From contig JHUT02000005.1 in the NCBI GenBank assembly GCA_000690595.2, forward strand, positions 123,254-187,253: a DNA stretch of 64,000 bases, given 5' to 3'. Below, piece after piece: positions 24,799-32,802 of the stretch (the first letter of the stretch is position 1; each line of letters begins with the position of its first letter). This DNA is from Natrinema mahii (GTDB lineage Archaea > Halobacteriota > Halobacteria > Halobacteriales > Natrialbaceae). The translations under genes and the position numbers were made by a program. The notes under the pieces were generated by a model. It saw only the letters and a program-made list of their open reading frames with translations, did not search any database and had not been told where the DNA came from.

Positions 24799-25632
24799 AT
24801 GCAACGACGAGTCTCCCGGCGCCGGGTACTCGCCGGGGGCGGCCTCGGCGCGCTCGCGTCGCTCGCGGGCTGTCTCGCGACCGGGCGAGGGGAAACGGAA
24901 ACCGTCACCGAAACGTTCGACACCGAGGGGATACGCGAGGTGTCGCTCGACACCGAGAACGGCTCGGTCACCGTCGAGGGAGCCGCGGACGACGCGACCA
25001 CGCTCGAGATCCGCGGCCACAAGGCCGCCCCCACGGAGGGGTCCCTCGAGTCGCTGACCCTCGAGACCGACCGGCGCGACGAACGGCTCGCGGTCGAGAC
25101 CGACAGCGAGGACGTCCCGTTCCTGATCGGTCCGGATCCGAAATTCGACCTCGAGGCGACGGTGCCGGCCGAGGTGGACGTGATCCGCGGGGAGACGACC
25201 AACGGCGACGTCACCGTCCGAGACACGGCCGGCGATTTGATCGCCGAGACGACCAACGGGGATATCGACGTCGAGGGGATCGACGGGGGACTGACAGCCG
25301 AGAACACCAACGGTTCGATAACGGTCTCCGAGGTCAGCGGCGACGTTCGGGCGGAGACGACCAACGGAAGCATCGACGTGACCCTCACGGCGGACGGCGG
25401 GGACCTGACCGCCGAGACCACCAACGACTCGATCACCGTCCGTACCCCGCCGTCGATCGACGCGACCGTCACCGCATCGGCGACGAACGGCGAGGTGTCG
25501 TTCGAGGGATTCGACGGCGTGACGGCCAACGACGGGGACGACACGACGGTAACGCTCGGCGACGGCGGCCGGCGGCTCCGTCTCGAGACGACCAACGGCT
25601 CCGTGACGGTCCAACGCGAGGGCGAGGAATAG
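24799..25632 (+). CDS. Tat-exported lipoprotein with DUF4097-like beta repeats
   Basis: This 277-residue protein begins with a twin-arginine motif (RRVSRRRVLAGGG) and lipobox 'LASLAGC' with Cys25 or so, so it is probably exported folded and lipid-anchored outside. The mature part is a series of short beta repeats, several containing 'ETTNGDV/ETTNGSI/ENTNGSI' at spacings of about 19 residues (DUF4097 adhesin-like right-handed beta structure). TATATATA at 24763-24770 places the transcript start just before ATG 24799. The function is unknown; cell-surface scaffolding is an inference. Confidence 0.85.
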   Translation: MQRRVSRRRVLAGGGLGALASLAGCLATGRGETETVTETFDTEGIREVSLDTENGSVTVEGAADDATTLEIRGHKAAPTEGSLESLTLETDRRDERLAVETDSEDVPFLIGPDPKFDLEATVPAEVDVIRGETTNGDVTVRDTAGDLIAETTNGDIDVEGIDGGLTAENTNGSITVSEVSGDVRAETTNGSIDVTLTADGGDLTAETTNDSITVRTPPSIDATVTASATNGEVSFEGFDGVTANDGDDTTVTLGDGGRRLRLETTNGSVTVQREGEE

Positions 25633-25737
25633 TCACGGTCCGCCGCGCCCGGCACGACCGCTCCGTTCGCCACCGGACGGCTCCGTCGATCGCCGGAGAA
25701 CGGTACCTCTTTTACCCGCCCTCCCTACCGCTCGCGT

Positions 25738-26160
25738 ATGACCACGCTCGGACTGGTGGTCGCGCAGTTCAACCGCCCGATCACCGAGCAGATGGAGCAG
25801 GAGGCCCTCGAGGCGGCCACCGCCGCTGGCGCCGAGGTGTACGAGACGGTCCAGGTCCCCGGCGCGTACGACGCGCCGCTTGCAGCCGACCGGCTCGCGC
25901 GCCGCGACGCCGTCGACGCCGTCGCCGTCGTCGGCACCGTCATCACCGGCGACACGGACCACGATCAGGTGATCACCGACGCCACCGCCCAGCGGCTCTC
26001 CGACGTGAGTCTCGAGCGTGACACCCCCGTGACCCTCGGCGTGACCGGCCCCGGCATGTCCGCCGCGGAGGCCCGCGAGCGCGTCGAGAACGCGGCGAAA
26101 GCCGTCGAGGGCGCGCTCGATCTCGTCGACGAACTTCCGGATCCCGATTCCCAACAATGA
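25738..26160 (+). CDS. ribH: 6,7-dimethyl-8-ribityllumazine synthase
   Basis: This 140-residue protein catalyses the penultimate riboflavin step. Typical blocks are the N-terminal 'LVVAQFNRPITEQM', 'VQVPGAYDAPLAADRLA' and 'VVGTVITGDTDHDQVITDA', with the catalytic His in the GDT-DH segment. The stop overlaps the start of the following aminotransferase (ATGA), so the two genes are co-transcribed although their pathways differ. Confidence 0.92.
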   Translation: MTTLGLVVAQFNRPITEQMEQEALEAATAAGAEVYETVQVPGAYDAPLAADRLARRDAVDAVAVVGTVITGDTDHDQVITDATAQRLSDVSLERDTPVTLGVTGPGMSAAEARERVENAAKAVEGALDLVDELPDPDSQQ

Positions 26161-27302
26161 CGATGGAATTCACCGACCGCGTCTCCCGAGTCGAACCGTC
26201 CGCAACGCTTGCCATCTCCGCGCTCGCGACCGAACTCGAGAACGAGGGCGAAGACGTCGTCGACCTCTCGGTCGGCGAACCCGACTTTCCCACGCCCGAG
26301 AACATCGTCGAGGCGGGCAAGGCAGCGATGGACGCCGGCCACACCGGCTACACCACCTCCGCCGGCATCCTCGAACTGCGCGAAGCGATCGCCGACAAAC
26401 TGGCCGCCGACGGCCTCGAGCATACCACCGACGAGATCATCGTCACGCCCGGCGCGAAGCAGGCGCTGTACGAGATCGTCCAGGCGCTCGTCGAGGACGG
26501 CGACGAGGTCGTCCTGTTAGACCCCGCGTGGGTCTCCTACGAGGCCATGGTCAAGATGGCCGGCGGCGACCTGACCCGCGTCGACCTCTCCGATTCGGAC
26601 TTCCAACTCGAGCCCGCGCTCGACGACCTCGCGGCCGCCGTCTCCGACGAGACCGAACTGCTCGTCGTCAACTCCCCCTCGAACCCCACCGGCGCGGTCT
26701 ACTCCGACGCCGCGCTCGAGGGCGTCCGCGATCTGGCCGTCGAACACGATATCACCGTCATCTCCGACGAGATCTACAAGGAGATCACCTACGGCGTCGA
26801 GCCCACCAGTCTGGGCACCCTCGAGGGGATGGCCGACCGCACCGTCACCGTCAACGGCTTCTCGAAGGCCTACTCGATGACCGGCTGGCGGCTGGGCTAC
26901 TTCGCCGGCCCCGAGGATCTGATCGACCAGGCCGGCAAACTCCACAGCCACTCGGTCTCCTCGGCCGTGAACTTCGTCCAACACGCCGGTCTCGAGGCCC
27001 TCGAGACCGAGGAGCCGGTCGCCGAGATGGTCGACGCCTTCGAGGACCGGCGCGATCTCGTCGTCGACCTGCTCGACGACCACGGCATCGACGTCGCCGA
27101 ACCCGAGGGCGCGTTCTACATGATGGTCCCCGTCGACGACGACGACCAGGCCTGGTGCGAGGGCGCGATCGAGGACGCCCACGTCGCGACCGTCCCCGGC
27201 AGCGCCTTCGGCACGCCCGGCTACGCACGGATTTCCTACGCCGCGAGCGAGGAGCGACTCGAAGAGGGCATCGAGCGACTGGCCGAGGAAGGCTACCTGT
27301 AG
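26157..27302 (+). CDS. PLP-dependent class I aminotransferase (aspartate-type)
   Basis: This 381-residue fold-type I aminotransferase shows 'VVDLSVGEPDFPTPENIVEA', 'GYTTSAGILELREAIADKL', 'VVNSPSNPTGAVYS', 'VISDEIYKEITYG' and the PLP-lysine segment 'TVNGFSKAYSMTGWRLGYFAG'. The C-terminal 'ISYAASEERLEEGIERL' carries the conserved substrate-binding Arg region. It probably transaminates aspartate or aromatic amino acids; specificity cannot be read. A second ATG lies two codons in. It overlaps ribH by four bases. Confidence 0.92.
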   Translation: MTMEFTDRVSRVEPSATLAISALATELENEGEDVVDLSVGEPDFPTPENIVEAGKAAMDAGHTGYTTSAGILELREAIADKLAADGLEHTTDEIIVTPGAKQALYEIVQALVEDGDEVVLLDPAWVSYEAMVKMAGGDLTRVDLSDSDFQLEPALDDLAAAVSDETELLVVNSPSNPTGAVYSDAALEGVRDLAVEHDITVISDEIYKEITYGVEPTSLGTLEGMADRTVTVNGFSKAYSMTGWRLGYFAGPEDLIDQAGKLHSHSVSSAVNFVQHAGLEALETEEPVAEMVDAFEDRRDLVVDLLDDHGIDVAEPEGAFYMMVPVDDDDQAWCEGAIEDAHVATVPGSAFGTPGYARISYAASEERLEEGIERLAEEGYL

Positions 27303-27390
27303 CGCTTCTCGAGAGTTCGAGACTGCGACTCGTTTGCTGTCGATCGCTATCAGCCGCGGATTTATATACGAAGCCGCAGCCACGCTCCGC

Positions 27391-27977
27391 ATGGAGTGTC
27401 CGACGTGTGGGAAATCGCTGTCCACCGAACGAGGGATGCGCCAGCACCACACGAAGGTACACGGCGATCCGCTTCCGAACCGGACGTGTAGCGGCTGCGG
27501 GCTCGAGTTCTACGACCCGAAGGCGCGTCGTGAGTACTGCGACGACTGCGATCCGAACGCCGGCGAACACAACGGGAACTGGCGCGACGCGACAGAACGG
27601 ACCGACTGCGAGCGCTGCGGATCGACGAGCAAAAGCGGGGGTTCTTCTGTACGCTCGCGTGCTACGGCGACTGGCTGTCGGCGAACGTCGTCGGCCCGGC
27701 CCACCACCAGTGGGAGGGCGGGCCAATCGAATACGGCCGCTCGTGGTGGCGAGTCCGACGACGCGCACTCGAGCGAGACGACTACGAGTGCCAACACTGT
27801 GGCGTCGGCGCGGCGGAACTCGAGCGAAATCCGGACGTCCATCACCTCGAGCCCGTCCGGTCGTTCGAGGACCCCGAGGACGCACACGCACTGGAGAACG
27901 TGGTGACGCTCTGTCGGAGCTATCATCGACGCGCCGAGGAAGGTCAAATAGCCGTTTCGTCCGCCGGCGAAAAGTAA
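27391..27977 (+). pseudogene. Frameshifted zinc-finger HNH endonuclease gene
   Basis: From ATG 27391 the protein begins 'MECPTCGKSLSTERGMRQHHTKVHG' (C2H2-type finger), then two CxxC pairs 'CSGCG' and 'CDDCDP', and 'HNGNWRDATERTDCERCGS'. At about 27620 the coding potential jumps to another frame, which reads '...KRGFFCTLACYGDWLSANVVGPAHHQWEGG', then the HNH core 'ECQHCG...NPDVHHLEPV...ALENVVTLCRSYHRRAEEG' and stops at 27975-27977. The usual second Cys of the last zinc pair is replaced by Tyr (CRSYH). The junction looks like a deletion of intermediate sequence plus a shift. The gene is presumably inactive; a sequencing error alone would not explain the missing middle part. Confidence 0.75.
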
Positions 27978-28013
27978 CACTATTGTGCGGCGGTTTCGTA
28001 TGCCGGAAGTGAA

Positions 28014-28061
28014 GTCCCGTGGTGGTGAGCAAATCCGATGGATTTGCGAACGACACGGGAC
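28014..28061. repeat. Nested hairpin sharing the tRNA-Gln 5' sequence
   Basis: Outer arms GTCCCGTG (28014-28021) and CACGGGAC (28054-28061) enclose an inner perfect stem GCAAATCC-gat-GGATTTGC (28029-28047). The left outer arm with flanks (AGTCCCGTGGTG, 28013-28024) is identical to the first 12 bases of the tRNA-Gln that starts 54 bases downstream. It could be a cruciform, a processed RNA structure, or a terminator-like element. Confidence 0.6.
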
Positions 28062-28077
28062 GACGAGTGAAACGAAG

Positions 28078-28180
28078 AGTCCCGTGGTGTAGTGGCCAAT
28101 CATATGGGCCTTTGGACGTGTTCGGTTCGTTCCGTCACGGAAGCAAGCCCATGACGGCAGTTCGAATCTGCCCGGGACTA
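28078..28180 (+). tRNA. trnQ: tRNA-Gln (anticodon UUG) with intron
   Basis: The acceptor arms AGTCCCG (28078-28084) and CGGGACT (28173-28179) plus discriminator A (28180) frame a full tRNA. The T arm contains TTCGAAT. The anticodon stem TGGGC/GCCCA is interrupted: after C-TTTG-G (anticodon 28112-28114) about 30 bases (28116-28145, arms CGTG...CACG) intervene before A38 and the 3' stem half. Introns at position 37/38 are the canonical archaeal site, and a short intron in tRNA-Gln is known from haloarchaea. The spliced length would be 73; CCA is not encoded. Confidence 0.92.
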
Positions 28181-28257
28181 TATAATTTATTTGATAGGTT
28201 TCGAGAGGCCTCGACTCGAGCCCCGGTGGCCGAGTCGTCGGCACCGGTCGGCTATCG

Positions 28258-28449
28258 CTACCCGGTGTCGACGTTCTCGTCCGATTCCTCGAGCGAGTCG
28301 TCGACGAGTTCGAAGTCGGCCGAGCCGCAGGAACAGCCCTCCTGCCCGATGATCTTGATTTCGCCGTCCGGCCACTGTCGCGCGGCGTAGACGGAGTCAC
28401 AGGCGATACACGCTGCGAGTACCCGCGTTACGTCGTCTCTGTGTGCCAT
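28258..28449 (-). CDS. Small zinc-ribbon-like protein
   Basis: This 63-residue acidic protein has two cysteine pairs, 'CIACDSVY' and 'GCSCGSADF', consistent with a small zinc ribbon. It ends in an acidic tail 'DDSLEESDENVDTG'. Such short CxxC proteins are conserved in haloarchaea without assigned function. The cysteine arrangement resembles half of an Ofd1/rubrerythrin-type metal knuckle, but I cannot name a family. Confidence 0.65.
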   Translation of the reverse strand: MAHRDDVTRVLAACIACDSVYAARQWPDGEIKIIGQEGCSCGSADFELVDDSLEESDENVDTG

Positions 28450-28638
28450 CCCCAGCGTGGAGTTATGAGAACTCCTGAATCAACCTTTCTACTCGAGAAA
28501 TGGCCCGACGGCGGCGACCTGACGACGCGGTCGCGGTGGACGATGTCGCCCCACGTTTCTCGCCACGATCGCCGCGCCGGGGTCCGCTCGAGTCGCCGAC
28601 CGTGAACGCCCGACACGGGCGGTCGCGGCGAGAAACGC

Positions 28639-29031
28639 CTATTCGTTGAGGTGGGATCGATACCCTTTGGGTTCGAATCCGCGCCGGCAGATCACGCGCT
28701 TGCGACCGACGGTGATCGCGCTGATCTGGTCGTCGTCTTCCATCCGGTCGATGACGTCCTCGAGGCGGTCCTGTGCCCAGCCGGTCTCCTCGCGGACGGT
28801 CGATTGGTCGACGCGGCCGCCGCGTTTGACGAGCAGTCTGAGGATTTTGTCTTCGTCGGGGAGTTCGCCCTCGTCGACGCCGTACTCGATCTCTTCGGCG
28901 TAGCTCAACGTTTCGTCGTCGTGGTCGTCGTCCGGTTCCTCGGTCGCCGCCGCGGACTCGTCCGATGGGGTCTCGTCGGTCGAGTCGCTCCAGAGAGAGG
29001 AGAGCCGCGTCCAGAGTGTGTTGAATACCAT
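28639..29031 (-). CDS. Winged-helix DNA-binding protein
   Basis: This 130-residue protein starts at ATG 29031. The N-terminus is Ser/Thr/Asp-rich and disordered-looking; residues about 60-125 form a winged helix-turn-helix: 'DEDKILRLLVKRGGRVDQSTVREETGWAQDRLEDVIDRMEDDDQISAITVGRKRVICRRG'. This is the haloarchaeal MarR/IclR-like small regulator type. An A+T-rich stretch at 29081-29100 (TTTTATGTTTTGTATATG) upstream may hold its promoter. Targets are unknown. Confidence 0.78.
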   Translation of the reverse strand: MVFNTLWTRLSSLWSDSTDETPSDESAAATEEPDDDHDDETLSYAEEIEYGVDEGELPDEDKILRLLVKRGGRVDQSTVREETGWAQDRLEDVIDRMEDDDQISAITVGRKRVICRRGFEPKGYRSHLNE

Positions 29032-29330
29032 GTGTTGATCACGCTCCGCTGGGACTACCACAGCTTGAACGCCCACCTACCTTGATTTTATGTTTTGTAT
29101 ATGGCATGACTGCGTACAGTCGGTTCTGTCGTGACTATCGTGACGTGACCGTCGGCGAATAGCGACAGCCTTGCGACCCGCAAGTCAGTTATCACTTTCA
29201 GCGACCGACAGGCTCGCCGACCAACGCGAACCGACGGGTCGCGGACGCGTCTCAGTCCGTTGAGTGACCGTCATTCACCCCTTCCGTCGTTTCCTCGAGT
29301 CGGAAGCGGGTTCGAACGGGTGGCTCGCTC
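29032..29330. other. Intergenic region
   Basis: These 299 bp hold an A+T-rich promoter-like patch near 29083-29104 for the winged-helix gene. I see no gene, RNA or repeat in the rest. Confidence 0.4.
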
Positions 29331-30137
29331 TCAGTGGTCGGTCGACCCGACGGTCTCGAGGTACGTCTCGGCGAGCGCGTCGAGCGCCTCGTGACCGTTC
29401 GTCGAGTGGGGTGCCGTCAGCGGCGAGACGCTGATGCGACCCTCGACGACGGCCCGGCGGTCGGTCCCCTCGGGGTCCGGCAGCGATTCGGGGTTCATGT
29501 CCTCCCAGACGCGGTCCTTGAGGGTGACGTGTGCGCCGTTGCGTTCGGCGTCCATCTCGTAGCGTTTCGAGGGGCGGGTGATCTCGATCGGGGCGGGGTC
29601 GCCGTCGGCCACCGGAACGTTGACGTTGAGGTACGCGGCGTGGTCGAAGACGCCGGCACCGAGGGCGTGCTCGGCCAGATAGCTCGTCACGCGGGTCGCC
29701 TCGGCGTAGTCGGCAGCGGTCAGGTCGGTCTCGGCCAGCGAGGTGCCGGCGGCGGGGACGTACATCGAGGTGGCAATCGCCGGCACGTCGAAGAACGCGG
29801 CCTCGACGGCGGCGCTGATCGTTCCCGAACGCCCGAGGACGTACTCGCCGAGGTTCGCGCCCTTGTTACAGCCCGCGACGACCAGGTCGGGGAACGGGCC
29901 GAGTTCGGCCAGCCCTGCGACGACGCAGTCCGCCGGCGTCCCGTGGACCGCATACCCCAGCTCGCGCTCGTCGACCTCGACCTCGTGGGAGAGCGACCGA
30001 CCGCAGGCGCTGCGGTCGTCGGCCGGGGCGACGACGGTCACGTTGGCGTGCTCCGAGAGGGCGTCGTACAGCGCCCTGATACCGGTGCTGTCGATCCCGT
30101 CGTCGTTGGTTAACAGGATCTCGAGGTCGTCGCTCAT
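29331..30137 (-). CDS. surE: 5'/3'-nucleotidase SurE
   Basis: This 268-residue protein has the SurE metal site: 'ILLTNDDGIDSTGI' (Asp12-Asp13), 'VVAPADDRSACGRSLS' and 'LVVAGCNKGANLGEYVLGRSGTISAAVEAAF'. SurE is a metal-dependent phosphatase of nucleoside monophosphates. ATG 30137 aligns the conserved motif with the usual N-terminal position; the upstream 21 codons in frame look like untranslated sequence. It stands alone. Confidence 0.94.
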   Translation of the reverse strand: MSDDLEILLTNDDGIDSTGIRALYDALSEHANVTVVAPADDRSACGRSLSHEVEVDERELGYAVHGTPADCVVAGLAELGPFPDLVVAGCNKGANLGEYVLGRSGTISAAVEAAFFDVPAIATSMYVPAAGTSLAETDLTAADYAEATRVTSYLAEHALGAGVFDHAAYLNVNVPVADGDPAPIEITRPSKRYEMDAERNGAHVTLKDRVWEDMNPESLPDPEGTDRRAVVEGRISVSPLTAPHSTNGHEALDALAETYLETVGSTDH

Positions 30138-30269
30138 ATCGCTCCCGTTGGACGGCGACGCGAAAAGCCCACCGCTTCCGGACGTATCCACACGGTCCAC
30201 TGTCAGTCATTGCCGGTGGGTCCGCGGCCGCCCTGCGGCCCAACCGGGACATCGGGACGGCAACCCGTC

Positions 30270-31841
30270 TCAGGCGATCCGGTCGACGATCGTCTCCTCG
30301 TCGACGACCAGGTTGTACGCGCCCTCGTCGTCGTTCCACAGCGCGAGCGCGCCCTCGAACGAACAGAGTTCGCCGTAGTCGGCCTCGAGCAGGTTCTGAT
30401 TGAGGGCCGTCTCTCTGGTGACGACGGCGTAGTGGTCGGTGTCCTCGCTGCCGTCGCTGATCTTGAACAGGGGGTTCGACCGCCCGCCGCCGCGACCGTT
30501 CGCCCCCTCGTCCGACAGCGACCGGCTGAGTTTCGCCGCCACCAGATCGATCCGCTCGGTGACGTGGCGCTCCATCTCGGCCATCTTCGCCCACTCGTCG
30601 GTGTCTAACGCCATCTCGGTCCGCCGGCGACCGTCGACGCGCAACAGCGAGTAGGAGAACTGGACGTCGACGTTCTCGAACTCGCCGGGGTCGTGGTCGG
30701 CGTCGTCGGCCGGCGTCGCCTCGTCGAGTCGGCGCTGGAACGACGGGGTCTCGAGGTCGGGCCGAACGTCGAACGACCAGCCGCGATCCGACGGCGTCTC
30801 GCCGGGCCAGAGGCGAACGGTGGGACCGTAGACGGTCACCGCACCGCGCCGGTAGACGGCCGGGTCGTCGTCGTTCTCGCCCTCGCCGTCCGTGGCCACT
30901 GGGACCTCGTCGCGATCCCACAGCCGCTCGCCCTCGAGGTCGCGTTCGACTTCGCGCAGGCCGACGCTCGTGTTCTTGTCCGCGGGGGCCATCGCGAGGA
31001 GGGTTCCCTCGGGCGCGAGCGTCTCGAGGGCCGATCGCGCAACGGCGACGGGGTCCTCGAGTTCGCTCAGGACGTTACAGGCCAGCACGAGGTCGAACCC
31101 GTCGTCGGGCGCGGTCGGGTCGAACCCGGCCGACCCCTCGCCGGCGGCGGCTTCCGCGGGGTCGAACGCCTCGGCGGTCGTCCGGTGGATCGTCGGGTGG
31201 ACGTTCCGGTCGGTCTCCGCGAGCAGTTCCTCGAGGACGTCCGCGGCGGCGCTGGGTTCGACCGCGTGGTAGTCGACCAGGGCGTCGTCGGGCAGGTAGT
31301 CACAGAGCCCGAGCGCGGGGCCGCCGACCCCCGCACCGAGATCGAGGACGCGGAGGTCCCGACCGAGCAGTCCCCGGTCGGCGAGGTCGTCGAGCGCGTA
31401 CTGGACCGCCGCGTAGTAGGCCGGCAGGTGATAGATCGCGTAGCCGGCCGCCACGTCGTCGTCGTACTCGACCGACCGGCCCTCGAGGTAGTCCGCCTTG
31501 AACCGCCGAATGGTCGATCGCAGCAGGTCGCCCGAGGCACCCTCGAACCAGTTCGGCCCGTAGCGGTCAGCCAACAGGTCCTCGAGGCGGCGCTCGTACT
31601 CGCTGGGAAATTGCTCGACCGGGCCGCGACGGGGTCGGACCGGCTCGTCCGCGACCGGGACGAAGGTGCCGTCGTCGCGCTCGAGTAGCCCGAGGTCGGC
31701 GGCCTCCTCCCGGAGGAGTTGTCGGACCACCGCTGGATGGGGGGTGCCCTCGACGTAGTCACAGATCTCGTCGGGATCGATCGGTCGGACGTTGCGCAGA
31801 TACTTCGCGTTCGATCGGACGGCCTCGCGTTGGTCACTCAT
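30270..31841 (-). CDS. Rsm22-like SAM-dependent methyltransferase
   Basis: This 523-residue protein starts at ATG 31841, overlapping the prephenate dehydrogenase stop by eight bases. The N-terminal part (1-110) is a helical region with 'PRRGPVEQFPSEYERRL'. The methyltransferase core follows: 'YAIYHLPAYYAAVQYALDDL' then motif I 'LRVLDLGAGVGGPALGL' and 'FDLVLACNVLSEL'. This is the arrangement of Rsm22, the mitochondrial ribosome small-subunit associated methyltransferase family. The C-terminal part carries ribosome-factor-like segments and a long Glu/Asp-rich loop. I see no cysteine-rich cluster of the eukaryotic members. The role in ribosome or tRNA modification is inferred. Confidence 0.78.
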   Translation of the reverse strand: MSDQREAVRSNAKYLRNVRPIDPDEICDYVEGTPHPAVVRQLLREEAADLGLLERDDGTFVPVADEPVRPRRGPVEQFPSEYERRLEDLLADRYGPNWFEGASGDLLRSTIRRFKADYLEGRSVEYDDDVAAGYAIYHLPAYYAAVQYALDDLADRGLLGRDLRVLDLGAGVGGPALGLCDYLPDDALVDYHAVEPSAAADVLEELLAETDRNVHPTIHRTTAEAFDPAEAAAGEGSAGFDPTAPDDGFDLVLACNVLSELEDPVAVARSALETLAPEGTLLAMAPADKNTSVGLREVERDLEGERLWDRDEVPVATDGEGENDDDPAVYRRGAVTVYGPTVRLWPGETPSDRGWSFDVRPDLETPSFQRRLDEATPADDADHDPGEFENVDVQFSYSLLRVDGRRRTEMALDTDEWAKMAEMERHVTERIDLVAAKLSRSLSDEGANGRGGGRSNPLFKISDGSEDTDHYAVVTRETALNQNLLEADYGELCSFEGALALWNDDEGAYNLVVDEETIVDRIA

Positions 31842-32604
31842 TCTCGGACTCGTTCCGGGTATCGCTTGCTCCGTGCCAGTTCGCCGCCGCCTCCCGGTAG
31901 AGGGCGGCGAGTTCGTCGGCGTCGGCGTCGGCGACCGCGGCGGCGGCGTCGGCGACCGCGTCCGCGCCGTCGAACGTCGCCTGAATGTCCGCATAGACCC
32001 GCGGCGTGCCCGCGGTCACCTGCCGAGCGAGTCGCCCCATCTCCTCGTAGATCGGCGTCTCGAACCCCTCGGGAACCGCCTCCGCCGCGAGCGCGAACGA
32101 CAGCACCGCGGCGTGGGTCGCCGCCTGGACCGTCTCCATGGCCTCGTCGTGTTCCGTCGCCGTCGTCTCGACCAGATCGTTGTCCCGCGTCTCGAGTGCG
32201 GCCAGCAACTCGTCGGTGACCGGTCCCGCCCGCTCGCGGACGACGGCGATCGAGCCGGGGGCGCGCTCGGGGGCGAAGAGGGGATGCAGGCTCGCCCGCT
32301 CGAGATCGGCGGCGTGCCGTTCCATCGCCTCGAGTGCGGGCGTCATCACGCCCGAAACGTCGACGATCGCCCGCTCGGCTCGGCCAGCCTGAGCGGCGAT
32401 CGCGTCGGCGACCGTCGTCATCGGCACCGCGAGACAGACCGCGTCGTAGGTCCGGTCCCCCTCGAGGTCGGCGACCTCGCCGCCGACCGTCTCGGCCGCG
32501 GCCGCCGCGGCGTCGTCGTCGACGTCGGCGAACGCGATCCGGTCGTCGATCGCGTCCCCGAACCACGACCCCATCGACCCCGCGCCGACGATCAGTACGT
32601 CCAT
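31834..32604 (-). CDS. tyrA: Prephenate (or arogenate) dehydrogenase
   Basis: This 256-residue NAD(P)-dependent enzyme of tyrosine synthesis begins with the Rossmann 'DVLIVGAGSMGSWFG'. It contains 'DAVCLAVPMTTVADAI', 'IVDVSGVMTPALEAM', the catalytic-His region 'ERASLHPLFAPERAPG' and 'QAATHAAVLSFALA'. It is shorter than bacterial bifunctional TyrA and lacks chorismate mutase and ACT domains, as in other haloarchaea. It overlaps the downstream Rsm22-like gene. Confidence 0.9.
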   Translation of the reverse strand: MDVLIVGAGSMGSWFGDAIDDRIAFADVDDDAAAAAAETVGGEVADLEGDRTYDAVCLAVPMTTVADAIAAQAGRAERAIVDVSGVMTPALEAMERHAADLERASLHPLFAPERAPGSIAVVRERAGPVTDELLAALETRDNDLVETTATEHDEAMETVQAATHAAVLSFALAAEAVPEGFETPIYEEMGRLARQVTAGTPRVYADIQATFDGADAVADAAAAVADADADELAALYREAAANWHGASDTRNESENE

Positions 32605-32802
32605 CGCCCGCCCCTACCCCCCGACGTTGCAAAAGCCGTTCGATCCGTCCGATCCCGTGAGCGATCGCGAGGGACGCCGCTTCCCGATCACGCCCCAAAC
32701 GACGAGCCGGGCGGTCGACCCGGCGTTCGGCAGTGACAGCCGGCCGCTCGATTGTCGTTGTTTGGGCCGGGCTACTTGAGGCAGCGCCACCGAGGAACGG
32801 GC

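Noticed and set aside
24799-25632. Tandem 'ETTNG' repeats as a possible CRISPR-like array
   Set aside because: The repeats are in-frame amino-acid repeats of a coding sequence, with no spacers or palindromic repeats. No CRISPR array is seen in the window.
24645-25673. Upstream extension of purK through the lipoprotein gene
   Set aside because: The extension is Ser/Val-rich antisense sequence. PurK homologs start at the GGGQLGRM region, fitting ATG 24644.
28116-28145. Insertion in tRNA-Gln as evidence of a broken gene
   Set aside because: It lies at the canonical 37/38 position with complementary ends. An intron of this size is known for haloarchaeal tRNA-Gln.
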